Of a stretch of DNA of 64,000 bases, positions 42,593 through 50,554 are shown in pieces (position 1 is the stretch's first letter; the number at the start of each line of letters is the position of its first letter). Source of the DNA: Actinomycetes bacterium (GTDB taxonomy: Bacteria; Actinomycetota; Actinomycetes; Mycobacteriales; Mycobacteriaceae); the NCBI GenBank assembly GCA_023432405.1, contig JAEYUQ010000025.1, positions 62,001 through 126,000 on the forward strand, given 5' to 3'. The notes under the pieces were generated by a model. It ran no database searches. It saw only the letters and a program-made list of their open reading frames with translations, and was not told where the DNA came from. Made by a program: the position numbers and the translations under genes.

Positions 42593-43521
42593 GCCCGTGG
42601 GTGAGCAAGCTGGTGAATGGCTTTGAGACGTTCAGCATTCACGTGTGTATAAATCTGGGTGGTGTGAAGGGAGGCGTGCCCCAGCATTTCCTGGACTACT
42701 CGCAAATCAGCGCCTCCCTCAAGCATGTGAGTAGCAGCACTATGGCGCAACTCGTGAGGCGAAACAGAGCCTAGTCCTTCACCACGAGCGGCGGAGTCAA
42801 CAATTCGACGCACCTGACGTTGGTTAATGCGCGCACCTCTCACACCGACAAAAAGAGCCTGCTGATCTACTGCCAAATGAGCTCTACCCTTCTCAAGCCA
42901 TATAGAAATGGCATGAGCTGCACGACGCCCGCAGGGAACCACACGTTCTTTCCTGCCTTTTCCGAGAACCCTAACGGTACAGCGGACAAGATCAACGTCG
43001 TGAATATCAATTGCACACAGTTCAGCCACTCGTATCCCTGAGGCATAGAGCAATTCCATGATGGCGGTATCTCGTAAGAGCTTCGGATTCATGTGAGACG
43101 CTGACTCTTCACTGAAATGACTGACCACTGCGTCTGCTTCAGAAGGGGTGAGAACATGGGGCAGATGGGTTCCACGTTGTGGTGTCACCAAACGCGCAGC
43201 TATGTCTCGCGGAATATGCCCTTGTTTCATTGCCCACGTGCTCCACGCTCGGACGGAGGCAGTTCTACGAGCACAGGTTGCTCGGGATAATCCTCGGGCG
43301 ATGGAATCGGCCAACCATAACCGAAGAGTGTTGAGTGTGAAGTCCGAGAATACTGAAACCCGGTGGGATAAGTCTCGAAGATCCGAACGATAGGCACGAA
43401 GTGTAGCCTCGGAACGCCCTCTCACATCACGTTCGTAGACGATAAAATCCTCAACGGCTTCCATAAATTGTGTATCCGACGACACACTGGAGTTATCAGA
43501 GGTATGCGTGGAAGTATCCAT
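42589..43521 (-). CDS. xerC: Tyrosine recombinase XerC
   Basis: Resolves chromosome dimers at dif together with XerD. 310 residues: SAM-like N-terminal core-binding domain (FIVYERDVRGRSEATLRAYRSDL) and a catalytic domain with Arg in SGIRVAEL, Lys in GKGRKERVVP, HELRHSAATH, GHASLHTTQIYTHV (His and Tyr nucleophile). The gene is chromosomal and syntenic with Rv2894c, so it is not a phage integrase. ATG 43521 has SD GGAGAGG 6 nt upstream and is preferred to GTG 43563. Confidence 0.93.
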   Translation of the reverse strand: MDTSTHTSDNSSVSSDTQFMEAVEDFIVYERDVRGRSEATLRAYRSDLRDLSHRVSVFSDFTLNTLRLWLADSIARGLSRATCARRTASVRAWSTWAMKQGHIPRDIAARLVTPQRGTHLPHVLTPSEADAVVSHFSEESASHMNPKLLRDTAIMELLYASGIRVAELCAIDIHDVDLVRCTVRVLGKGRKERVVPCGRRAAHAISIWLEKGRAHLAVDQQALFVGVRGARINQRQVRRIVDSAARGEGLGSVSPHELRHSAATHMLEGGADLRVVQEMLGHASLHTTQIYTHVNAERLKAIHQLAHPRA

Positions 43522-43574
43522 CACCTGCCTCTCCGTCTCGGAGTAATTATCAGCCTCAGACACGGCTCAGTATT

Positions 43575-44741
43575 TTACTCGTGGAGACGAATCCAGTTGT
43601 TCCCCGCGCGGTCAATGATGCCACGTTTGTGCATTTCATAGAGAAGATGAACGCTCAGAGCAATAGGAAGTCCAGTCTCTTCGGCAATGGCCTCCGCGGT
43701 TGTCCCCTGAACGGAAATGGCATCAAAAATCTTCAACTCATTGACAGAAAGCTGCTGAACGCGAGAGGGAGAAAACTCAAGCTCCCATCGTTGATCAGCA
43801 TCTACCGTCCCCACTGAGCTGAGCAGTTCTCGAATATCGTCACCACTGGTCACTATGCTAGCCACGCCGTCCCTAATTTTACGGTGGCACCCTACAGAAC
43901 CAACAGAGCTTACTGGGCCTGGAACTGCCATAGCCACCCTTCCCGCAGCATTCGCCCAAGCAATAGTGTTGAGCGCACCCGAACGGTAGGCGGCTTCAAT
44001 GACTACCGTTCCAGCAGTCAAGGCTGCAACGAGCCGATTGCGCGCAAGGAAACGATGCCGCTGAGGATCATAGTTGGGTGGATATTCCGATATGAGGGCA
44101 CCGTTTACACACAGATCCTCGAAGAGCCCACGGTTGCGTGCCGGGTAGACACGATCTACCCCTCCCGCCATCACTACTGCTGACTGTCCTCCTAACTCCA
44201 GAGTTCTTTGGTGGGCAGTGGTATCCACTCCGAAAGCACCGCCCGAAACAATAGTCCAGTGGTGAGGAACCAAATCTCCGACAATCATGCGTGTGGCTTC
44301 ATAGCCATATCTACTCATGGCCCGAGAACCCACCACCCCCACCGCCTGAGCGAAAACTTCATTCAGCGCACGCCCCTTTACCCAAAGAGCATGAGGCTCA
44401 GCCACCATAGCTTTATATTTGCTGACATACTCGCCACCTGCCAATTGAGCAAAGCGGAATGCTTGATGTAGCTGCTCACCAGGCCACTCCTCATCGTCAG
44501 GAGTAACAAGACGAGCACCACACTTGTCTGCACGCTCCAGATCTCGCTCTGCCTCGTCATGCTTATACCGCGACTCCGTCTGATCCAAGAGCGCAGCACC
44601 AATCCAGCTCTCACGATGTTTGATTCCATACGCGATTTCTTCAGCGCTTTTCCCCTTGCGCAACCACTCTGTAATGCCGCGATGGGGAGGCTCCACTACC
44701 CGCGACAAATAGGCCCAGGCTAAGCGGTTTATGCCGCACAT
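43575..44741 (-). CDS. dprA: DNA-processing protein DprA/Smf
   Basis: Loads RecA on single-stranded DNA during natural transformation; also present in non-competent bacteria. 388 residues with an N-terminal SAM-like region, the Rossmann core (VGVVGSRAMSRYGYEATR, IVSGGAFGVDTTAHQ, GGVDRVYPARNRGLF, RHRFLARNRL) and a C-terminal winged-helix part (FDAISVQGTTAEAIAEETGLP). Start ATG 44741 (SD GGAGG, 4 nt) overlaps yifB by 13 bp. Order yraN-yifB-dprA-xerC as in mycobacteria. Confidence 0.94.
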   Translation of the reverse strand: MCGINRLAWAYLSRVVEPPHRGITEWLRKGKSAEEIAYGIKHRESWIGAALLDQTESRYKHDEAERDLERADKCGARLVTPDDEEWPGEQLHQAFRFAQLAGGEYVSKYKAMVAEPHALWVKGRALNEVFAQAVGVVGSRAMSRYGYEATRMIVGDLVPHHWTIVSGGAFGVDTTAHQRTLELGGQSAVVMAGGVDRVYPARNRGLFEDLCVNGALISEYPPNYDPQRHRFLARNRLVAALTAGTVVIEAAYRSGALNTIAWANAAGRVAMAVPGPVSSVGSVGCHRKIRDGVASIVTSGDDIRELLSSVGTVDADQRWELEFSPSRVQQLSVNELKIFDAISVQGTTAEAIAEETGLPIALSVHLLYEMHKRGIIDRAGNNWIRLHE

Positions 44742-46261
44742 GAAACCTCCTCAGGAGAATGCAACTCTAGAGCCCGAGCGACGTCGTCAAGGCACGGGCG
44801 AGAGCCTGCCCTAAGGTCACACAGTGTCCAGGCCACCTTCAAAGTCCGATCCACCCCGCGCTGACTGAGGCTTCCATCGAGGAGATGAGCTTCGAGAAGA
44901 GCCATTGCTGATTCCTCAGCCGGGTGATGCCGTCGCAGGACGTGAGAGTTCATCTCAGCATTTGTTCGACAGGCCCACCCAGCATGAGACCACCGAGCTC
45001 TGGCACGTTCTCGGGCTTCAACTACCCGACGAGCAATCACGGAGCTGGATTCTCGAGGCACAGTACGAAACGCTGTACCCTCGGATTTCATAGTCACACA
45101 AAGATCAATCCGATCCCTGAGAGGCCCGGAGAGATTACTCAAATAGTGTTGGCGTACTCTGGCCGGACATCTGCAATCCTGGGGTTTGGCAGCCCCACAG
45201 GGGCAAGGATTTGCTGCCATCACGAGTTGAAAACGAGCTGGAAAGAGATACTCTCGCTGCTTACGGACGAGACGAACCTGCCTCTCCTCCAGCGGAGTCC
45301 TCAAACTGTCCAGAATAGAAGCAGGAATTTCGGAGACCTCATCAAGGAAAAGCACCCCGTGATGTGCAAGGCTCACCGCGCCAGGAGTGGGGTGACCAGA
45401 GCCCCCACCGAGAAGGGCTGCACGAGATATCGAATGGTGGGGAGCTACAAAAGGCGCCACGGTGACCGGGCCATGAAAACTGGTACCGGCCACAGAATGT
45501 ATGCAGGTGGTTTCAATACTTTGCTGCACGCTGAGCGCGGGAAGGAGACCGGGGAGGCGCGCAGCAATCATTGACTTGCCTGATCCTGGTGGGCCCACCA
45601 TCAGGAGATGATGTCCTCCGGCGGCCGCTATTTCAGCCGCTAGCCGGGCTTCTGCTTGCCCGTTAATATCTTCCATATCCACAGTGACTGCTTCGTTATT
45701 TCTCTGAGCACATGGAATATCTTGGGCACGAGGCAAACAGTCAGCACCCTGAATCCATGCCATAACACTGTGTAGATGGGAAGCCACGAAAACCTTAGGC
45801 TCGTCTACCAGCCGGGCTTCCGCAGCGTTGCCTTCTGGAACAATCACGTAGTCAAACCCCATGCGCCGTGCTTCAAGCAAGCTGGGAATCACTCCCGCTA
45901 CTGGACGCACACTCCCGTCCAATCCCAACTCACCCATAAACAATGTGGATTCCAGTTTCCGAGTGATTGCATCCTTATGGCAGGAGGCGGTCAAAATGGC
46001 TACTGCCATCGGAAGATCAAAGTGTGATCCGGACTTGGGTAAAGACGCTGGAGATAAATTCACCACCACCTTGATTTTCGGCCACGAAAGCTCAGAGTTA
46101 GCAACGGCTGTTTTCATGCGATCCCTGGACTCGCTGACTGCTGTATCGGCCAGACCAACCACGTGAGTTCCAGGAAGTCCAGGCCCCACATTGGCCTCAA
46201 TGGTAACCAGTACTGGTTCTACCCCTTGAAGGGCAATACTGAAGGTCCTACCGAGCGCCAT
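44729..46261 (-). CDS. YifB/ComM-family AAA+ Mg-chelatase-like protein
   Basis: ComM is a hexameric branch-migration helicase in transformation. 510 residues from ATG 46261: N-terminal ChlI-like region (GLPGTHVVGLADTAVSESRDRMKTA split), Walker A GPPGSGKSM, Walker B GVLFLDEVSEI, sensor MAANPCPCG with a Cys cluster (CPCGAAKPQDCRCP), and the C-terminal SQRGVDRTLKVAWT. The start has SD AAGGGGG, 6 nt, and overlaps yraN by 14 bp; the open frame to 46306 lies inside yraN. Confidence 0.92.
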   Translation of the reverse strand: MALGRTFSIALQGVEPVLVTIEANVGPGLPGTHVVGLADTAVSESRDRMKTAVANSELSWPKIKVVVNLSPASLPKSGSHFDLPMAVAILTASCHKDAITRKLESTLFMGELGLDGSVRPVAGVIPSLLEARRMGFDYVIVPEGNAAEARLVDEPKVFVASHLHSVMAWIQGADCLPRAQDIPCAQRNNEAVTVDMEDINGQAEARLAAEIAAAGGHHLLMVGPPGSGKSMIAARLPGLLPALSVQQSIETTCIHSVAGTSFHGPVTVAPFVAPHHSISRAALLGGGSGHPTPGAVSLAHHGVLFLDEVSEIPASILDSLRTPLEERQVRLVRKQREYLFPARFQLVMAANPCPCGAAKPQDCRCPARVRQHYLSNLSGPLRDRIDLCVTMKSEGTAFRTVPRESSSVIARRVVEARERARARWSHAGWACRTNAEMNSHVLRRHHPAEESAMALLEAHLLDGSLSQRGVDRTLKVAWTLCDLRAGSRPCLDDVARALELHSPEEVSCAA

Positions 46262-46637
46262 CTTCAACCCCCTTGAAGTGCTGGACGGTAAATACACCGT
46301 CTTCACCAGTAGCAGTCAGAGCTATAACATCGAAACGAATGGGACACTGATGTTGCGTTGTCCTTAACCAGTGGGCTGCCGTGGACCTTATCCGAGCCAT
46401 TTTGTTGGCAGTAACTGCAGCTTCCGGTGCTCCGTAAAGTGCACAGGAGCGCGTTTTCACCTCCACAAAAATAACGGTACCGTCCCCATCTTGGGCGATG
46501 ATGTCAATTTCACCTCCCCGCCAACGAACATTCCGGTCAACAATGGCGTAACCGTTGCGCAACAGATAGTACGCTGCACGATCTTCACCGTTGCGTCCAA
46601 GAAGCTGCGCACGCGGATAATCAACATGGGCAAGCAT
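46248..46637 (-). CDS. YraN-family (UPF0102) endonuclease-like protein
   Basis: 129 residues with the restriction-endonuclease-like fold of the family: GRNGEDRAAYYLLRNGY, GEIDIIAQ and VIFVEVKTRS supply the E/D/E-K catalytic pattern. Often next to comM/dprA, suggesting a role in DNA uptake or repair, unproven. First gene of the yraN-yifB-dprA-xerC operon; a TTGACA promoter lies ~100 bp upstream. Confidence 0.88.
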   Translation of the reverse strand: MLAHVDYPRAQLLGRNGEDRAAYYLLRNGYAIVDRNVRWRGGEIDIIAQDGDGTVIFVEVKTRSCALYGAPEAAVTANKMARIRSTAAHWLRTTQHQCPIRFDVIALTATGEDGVFTVQHFKGVEDGAR

Positions 46638-46711
46638 GGCGTGAATACCCCCTCGAATTCACTCAAAGAAATAGGCGATCCTGCTACCTTCACACCCCCG
46701 GTAGTAGGTCA

Positions 46712-46746
46712 GCTCTACTCTTTACGAGATACCTGTGATCTGTCAA
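46712..46746 (-). promoter_or_regulatory. Candidate promoter of yraN-yifB-dprA-xerC
   Basis: Minus strand TTGACA (46741-46746), 16-nt spacer, TAAAGA (46719-46724). The -35 is a perfect consensus, the -10 is moderate. Predicted 5' UTR about 75 nt. Confidence 0.5.
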
Positions 46747-46774
46747 GGGCTCTCTGAGAGGCTCCTGCTCACTA

Positions 46775-46798
46775 TGTGGATAACTCGAGTTATCCACA
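46775..46798. promoter_or_regulatory. Perfect 24-bp palindrome of two inverted DnaA boxes
   Basis: TGTGGATAA (46775-46783), CTCGAG, TTATCCACA (46790-46798): two consensus DnaA boxes head to head, palindromic through the spacer. It lies 28 bp upstream of the yraN -35 element and 8 bp after the DUF2469 stop. No U-tract follows on either strand, so it is not a standard terminator. Confidence 0.65.
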
Positions 46799-46806
46799 GA
46801 TCCCCG

Positions 46807-47115
46807 TTACTGCTCGGGGATCATGAGGTCGGGTTTATCCAGCTCCTCGATATTGACATCCTTGTACGTAATCACTCGTACATACTTCACAAAACGGGCA
46901 GGACGGTACATATCCCACACCCAAGCATCGGACATACGAACTTCGTAATACACATCTGAGCTTTTGGTGTGGGCTATGAGTTCAACAGCGTTGGCAAGAT
47001 AAAAACGCCGCTCAGTTTCCACAACATAAGAAAACTGGCTAACCACATCGCGGTACTCTTTGTACAGTGAGAGCTCTACATCGGCCTCATAGTTTTCCAG
47101 ATCCTCAGCGCTCAT
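46807..47115 (-). CDS. DUF2469 conserved actinobacterial protein
   Basis: 102 residues, soluble, acidic at both ends, with a Tyr/Arg-rich middle (YEADVELSLYKEYRDVVSQFSYVVETERRFYLAN split) and VYYEVRMSDAWVWDMYRPARFVK. The family (Rv2901c in M. tuberculosis) is almost universal in actinobacteria beside rnhB and has no assigned function. SD AAGGG before ATG. 21 bp downstream of rnhB. Confidence 0.9.
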   Translation of the reverse strand: MSAEDLENYEADVELSLYKEYRDVVSQFSYVVETERRFYLANAVELIAHTKSSDVYYEVRMSDAWVWDMYRPARFVKYVRVITYKDVNIEELDKPDLMIPEQ

Positions 47116-47136
47116 TGCCAGTTCGCCCTTCCAGAT

Positions 47137-47793
47137 TTACCCGCTGGCTGCTCCATACGAGGTCAACCACTCATTATGTGCAGCTCTGATATTTTTGTAA
47201 CTATATCTATGTTGAGGAGTTGCGCCGAGGCGGCGCACCGCTGAGAGATGATCCTTCGTGCCGTATCCCTTATGAGTAGCCAGGCCGTAGCCTGAATACT
47301 GGTGGTCTAAATCATTCATGACGGCGTCTCGTGAAACCTTTGCCAGTACCGAGGCCGCTGCAATGGACAGAGAGCTTGAATCTCCTCCAATGATAGGAAG
47401 GTGAGGGCTGCTGAAACCTGGCACTACAAGGGCGTCGGTAAGGATATATCCAGGGCGGACGTCAAGCTGTGCCACTGCTCGGCGCATACCGCTGAGATTT
47501 GCCCACTGGATACCTCGTGCATCAATATCCTGAGCGCTGATGTGGACAACCGACCACGCCACAGCGCAGGCTCGAATCACTGGAGCTAGGCGCTCCCGGG
47601 TTGCAGGAGACAAGGCTTTGGAGTCATTAAGGTCAGCTAAATCCGGAATAATGCGCTCGGGAAGAATAACCGCAGCGATGGTAATGGGTCCACAACAGGA
47701 ACCCCGACCAGCCTCATCGACGCCAGCCACAGGCCCCAGGCCAGCGTGCAAGAGTGCAACATCGTAGGTTCTAAGCTGTTTACGCCGCCGCAT
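47137..47793 (-). CDS. rnhB: Ribonuclease HII
   Basis: Cuts RNA in RNA-DNA hybrids and single ribonucleotides in DNA. About 218 residues: AGVDEAGRGSCCGPITIAAV with the first catalytic Asp-Glu, DSKALS, YILTDALVV and GGDSSSLSIAAASVLAKVSRD. ATG 47793 (SD GGAGG, 12 nt) overlaps lepB by 14 bp; an earlier start at 47832 would overlap further. Order rplS-lepB-rnhB-DUF2469 as in mycobacteria. Confidence 0.94.
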   Translation of the reverse strand: MRRRKQLRTYDVALLHAGLGPVAGVDEAGRGSCCGPITIAAVILPERIIPDLADLNDSKALSPATRERLAPVIRACAVAWSVVHISAQDIDARGIQWANLSGMRRAVAQLDVRPGYILTDALVVPGFSSPHLPIIGGDSSSLSIAAASVLAKVSRDAVMNDLDHQYSGYGLATHKGYGTKDHLSAVRRLGATPQHRYSYKNIRAAHNEWLTSYGAASG

Positions 47794-48550
47794 CGGCCGG
47801 GGCGTCCTCCTGAATGTCGTAGGACTCCACAATCCCTATGCGATTGAATGGAAACACGATGGCATCCACCTTGCCGCGGATGTTCTCTTCAGGCACCGTG
47901 CCTTGCAGTTCATCGCCCATGTGCCAGCGAGAATCCCTGGAATTAGTGCGATTATCCCCCATCACCCATATATGATCTTCCGGGATAGTAACAGGGCCGA
48001 AGTACTCACCACCGCAAGCCTCAGATCCCAGTGACGGCATGGTGGGATACGTCGGAGGGTTCTGTATGTAGGAAGAATCCACTTCTTTGCCGTCCACCAT
48101 GATTCCAGGATCACCAGCCAGGCATTGAACGGTTTGTCCGCCGACGGCAATAATCCGCTTGACAAGATCATTTTCATCAGGAGCTATTAAGCCCACGTAG
48201 CCCAGGCTGTTTTGGATACCTCGAAGTACAGGGTTATCTGACCTCTGAGACACATATCCCTCATTCCAGGAGCCCGTCCCTTTGAAAACTACAACGTCTC
48301 CCGGTTTCGGATCACGAACACGATAGGTGATCTTGTCAACGAAGATTCGATCCCCCGTGCATCCCTCGCAGCCGTGCAATGTGGGTTCCATCGAAGCACT
48401 CGGAATAACGTAGAGACGTCCTACAAAGGTATGAAAAAGCAACAGAATGAAGAAAGTTAAGAGAACAACAACAGGAATTTCGATGTACCACGGAGCCTCT
48501 TTCTTCGTCGAAGTTCCCTGAGTATCTGTTTCCTGGTTCTCCGTGGTCAT
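47780..48550 (-). CDS. lepB: Signal peptidase I
   Basis: Membrane serine protease that removes Sec/Tat signal peptides. 256 residues: one N-terminal TM helix (residues ~25-43), box B VIPSASMEPTL with the nucleophile Ser53, DLVKRIIAVGGQTV with the general-base Lys, and GDNRTNSRDSR. SD AAGGAG 9 nt before ATG. Downstream of the rplS terminator, overlapping rnhB. Confidence 0.95.
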   Translation of the reverse strand: MTTENQETDTQGTSTKKEAPWYIEIPVVVLLTFFILLLFHTFVGRLYVIPSASMEPTLHGCEGCTGDRIFVDKITYRVRDPKPGDVVVFKGTGSWNEGYVSQRSDNPVLRGIQNSLGYVGLIAPDENDLVKRIIAVGGQTVQCLAGDPGIMVDGKEVDSSYIQNPPTYPTMPSLGSEACGGEYFGPVTIPEDHIWVMGDNRTNSRDSRWHMGDELQGTVPEENIRGKVDAIVFPFNRIGIVESYDIQEDAPADAAA

Positions 48551-48624
48551 TTGGTTATTCTCCTTCGGCGTTCACACAACACTGCAACTGTAGCAGTATT
48601 TGTTTTTAGTACTCTGTGGCTCTC

Positions 48625-48664
48625 CCAAAAAAGAAACCCACCACCAAAGGAGAGGTAGCGGGTT
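48625..48664 (-). terminator. Intrinsic terminator of rplS
   Basis: 11-bp stem with two G-U pairs (48635-48645 with 48654-48664), 8-nt loop, followed on the minus strand by TCTTTTTTGG. It lies 31 bp after the rplS stop. Confidence 0.8.
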
Positions 48665-48695
48665 GACGAGGTGCGTTAGAGACACACTCAAGAAT

Positions 48696-49037
48696 CTAAC
48701 GACGTTCCTTAAGCTTGGCAGCTTTGCCATGAAGGTTACGCAGATAGTAGAGCTTAGCCCGACGAACCTTGCCCTTACGAACAACCTCGATGTGGTCAAT
48801 ATTCGGGGAGTGAACAGGGAAGGTACGCTCTACACCAATGCCGAAAGAGACCTTGCGGACGGTAAAGGTTTCACGCACTCCAGAGCCTTGACGACGAATC
48901 ACGACTCCCTTGAAAAGCTGAGTACGCTGGTTAGTTCCTTCAATCACTTTGACATAGACGTCAAGGGTGTCACCCGGGCGAAAGTCCGGAATATCATCAC
49001 GCAGATAGGCCGCATCGACCTTGTCCAGAATATGCAT
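48696..49037 (-). CDS. rplS: 50S ribosomal protein L19
   Basis: Located at the 30S-50S interface. 113 residues of standard L19: FRPGDTLDVYVKVIEG, RTQLFKGVVIRRQGSG, ETFTVRKVSFGIGVERTFPVHSP and a basic C terminus (LHGKAAKLKERR). SD AAGGA 8 nt before ATG. Divergent from the GT87 gene. Confidence 0.97.
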   Translation of the reverse strand: MHILDKVDAAYLRDDIPDFRPGDTLDVYVKVIEGTNQRTQLFKGVVIRRQGSGVRETFTVRKVSFGIGVERTFPVHSPNIDHIEVVRKGKVRRAKLYYLRNLHGKAAKLKERR

Positions 49038-49205
49038 ATTTTCAATCCTTATATGAATACTGAGCAGAGGAATCTGGAGGCTGCTCCCGTAGAGAAACTG
49101 GGTGCTCTTCCGACTCGTACCCGAGACAAATCCTCAGAGACTCTAGCAAGAACGCCTACTTCGGGGCAAATTCCCCTGAGTCTCAGCCGACAACAAGTCC
49201 GCGTG

Positions 49206-49221
49206 TAGGTTGAGTCGCATG
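49206..49221 (+). promoter_or_regulatory. Candidate leaderless promoter of the second GT87 gene
   Basis: TAGGTT (49206-49211), 7 nt, ATG 49219; no SD. The upstream TTG at 49210 lies inside the box. Confidence 0.45.
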
Positions 49222-50478
49222 ACTGTGCCCTACCGATTAGTGCCTCAGGCGATAACGCTGCTGACCACCATGACTGGACTGGGAGTGATTGTTAACCAGA
49301 TAAAAAGCACACAGCATCCAATAGATATGGCTGTCTACCGCATGGGCGTTGAGGCTTTCTTCTCTGGTGGGGATCTTTATGGTAGTCCGTTCCAGCTCTC
49401 GGACACTCTCAGCCTCCCCTTCCTCTATCCGCCCTTCAGTGCCGTTGCTCTAGCCCCGCTCGCCTTGGTGCCTGGGCTCAACGATGACTGGCGAGGCAAC
49501 ATCATGATTATTGTGTCTGCTGCCTGCCTGTTGTGGTGTATTTTTGCAGTTTTCCGCAGGATAACTTCCTTGACATCCTGGGATTTGTGGGCTCTGGTTA
49601 CCCTGGTCTGGAGTACTGGGATGGTTACTGACGCCGTTGATCTCAATGCCAACTTTGCCCAGATCAACCTCGTACTAATGGCTCTTGTTGTGGCAGATCT
49701 TATTCCCCGAAAGCGCTATCTGCCCCAGGGATGGCTCATCGGTCTTGCTGGAGCAATCAAACTAACTCCGCTTGCCATGTGTCTGTATTTTCTGCTGAAA
49801 AAAGACCTTAAAGCACTTTTCACATCAGCCGCCTCTTTCGGTCTTGCGTGTCTGGCTGCCGCAGCTCTTCGTTGGGATACTACTCAGCAGTTCTTTGCCT
49901 CCCAGCTCTTCACCATGACCAGCACTACCGCAATCGGAGTGGATACCACCTACACGTCAAACTCCTCCCTCCGCGCCATGATTGACCGTTTCCTGATCTC
50001 ACCGCACACCCTGGGAACCGCACTGTGGATAGTCACCGTTCTCCTCACTGTGCTGGGAGGAGGCTGGATTATGGTTCAGCTCCTGCGCAGACAGTTAGAT
50101 ATTGAAGCATGGCTGGTCGATTCGCTCATCATGCTACTTATTTCTCCTATTTCCTGGGTCCACCACTGGGTATGGATGACGTTATTTATTCCTGTGTGTG
50201 CTTGGAGAGCACTCCAGTGCCTTGAGCAGAAAGACGTGACTCCACGCATTCTCCTGTGGTTATTGGGAATCTGGACTCTTTTAACAGTGGTTTATCCCCC
50301 GCAGTGGTGGTTTGGAGATGGGCGCGTAGCCGGTTCTATCAACTGGATTGAAAACATCATTGTGTCAGCGTTTGTGTGGTTGAGCATCACAACCCTCATT
50401 CTCATCGCTCGTCTGCTGGCACGGTCTAGAAATAACGACACCCCCGAGAAGTCTGGGCTTGAGCAGTCGAGGTTATGA
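49219..50478 (+). CDS. GT87-type (DUF2029) polyprenol-P-mannose dependent mannosyltransferase
   Basis: 419 residues, about 10-11 TM helices. The first extracytoplasmic loop carries IDMAVYRMGVEAFFSGGDLYG and FLYPPFSAVALAPLAL, classic GT-C landmarks of the PimE/AftC-like group, with the likely catalytic Asp in IDMAVY. Members act outside the membrane on PIM, LM/LAM or arabinan. PimE is a reasonable candidate but not provable here. Followed by trpB, which overlaps its end only if an upstream trpB start is used. Confidence 0.82.
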   Translation: MTVPYRLVPQAITLLTTMTGLGVIVNQIKSTQHPIDMAVYRMGVEAFFSGGDLYGSPFQLSDTLSLPFLYPPFSAVALAPLALVPGLNDDWRGNIMIIVSAACLLWCIFAVFRRITSLTSWDLWALVTLVWSTGMVTDAVDLNANFAQINLVLMALVVADLIPRKRYLPQGWLIGLAGAIKLTPLAMCLYFLLKKDLKALFTSAASFGLACLAAAALRWDTTQQFFASQLFTMTSTTAIGVDTTYTSNSSLRAMIDRFLISPHTLGTALWIVTVLLTVLGGGWIMVQLLRRQLDIEAWLVDSLIMLLISPISWVHHWVWMTLFIPVCAWRALQCLEQKDVTPRILLWLLGIWTLLTVVYPPQWWFGDGRVAGSINWIENIIVSAFVWLSITTLILIARLLARSRNNDTPEKSGLEQSRL

Positions 50479-50554
50479 GCTTGCCTTGGCGACGCCCTTG
50501 GTAGTTTCAGAAGGGACACGTTACACACTCTTCCCAGGAAAGGCGGCTTCCATT

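Noticed and set aside
42589..43521. Possible phage or integron integrase
   Set aside because: Core recombinase in a conserved chromosomal setting beside dprA and comM with no att-like repeats or phage genes; assigned to XerC.
49210..49218. TTG 49210 as start of the second GT87 gene
   Set aside because: It falls inside the presumed -10 box; ATG 49219 fits the leaderless pattern better.
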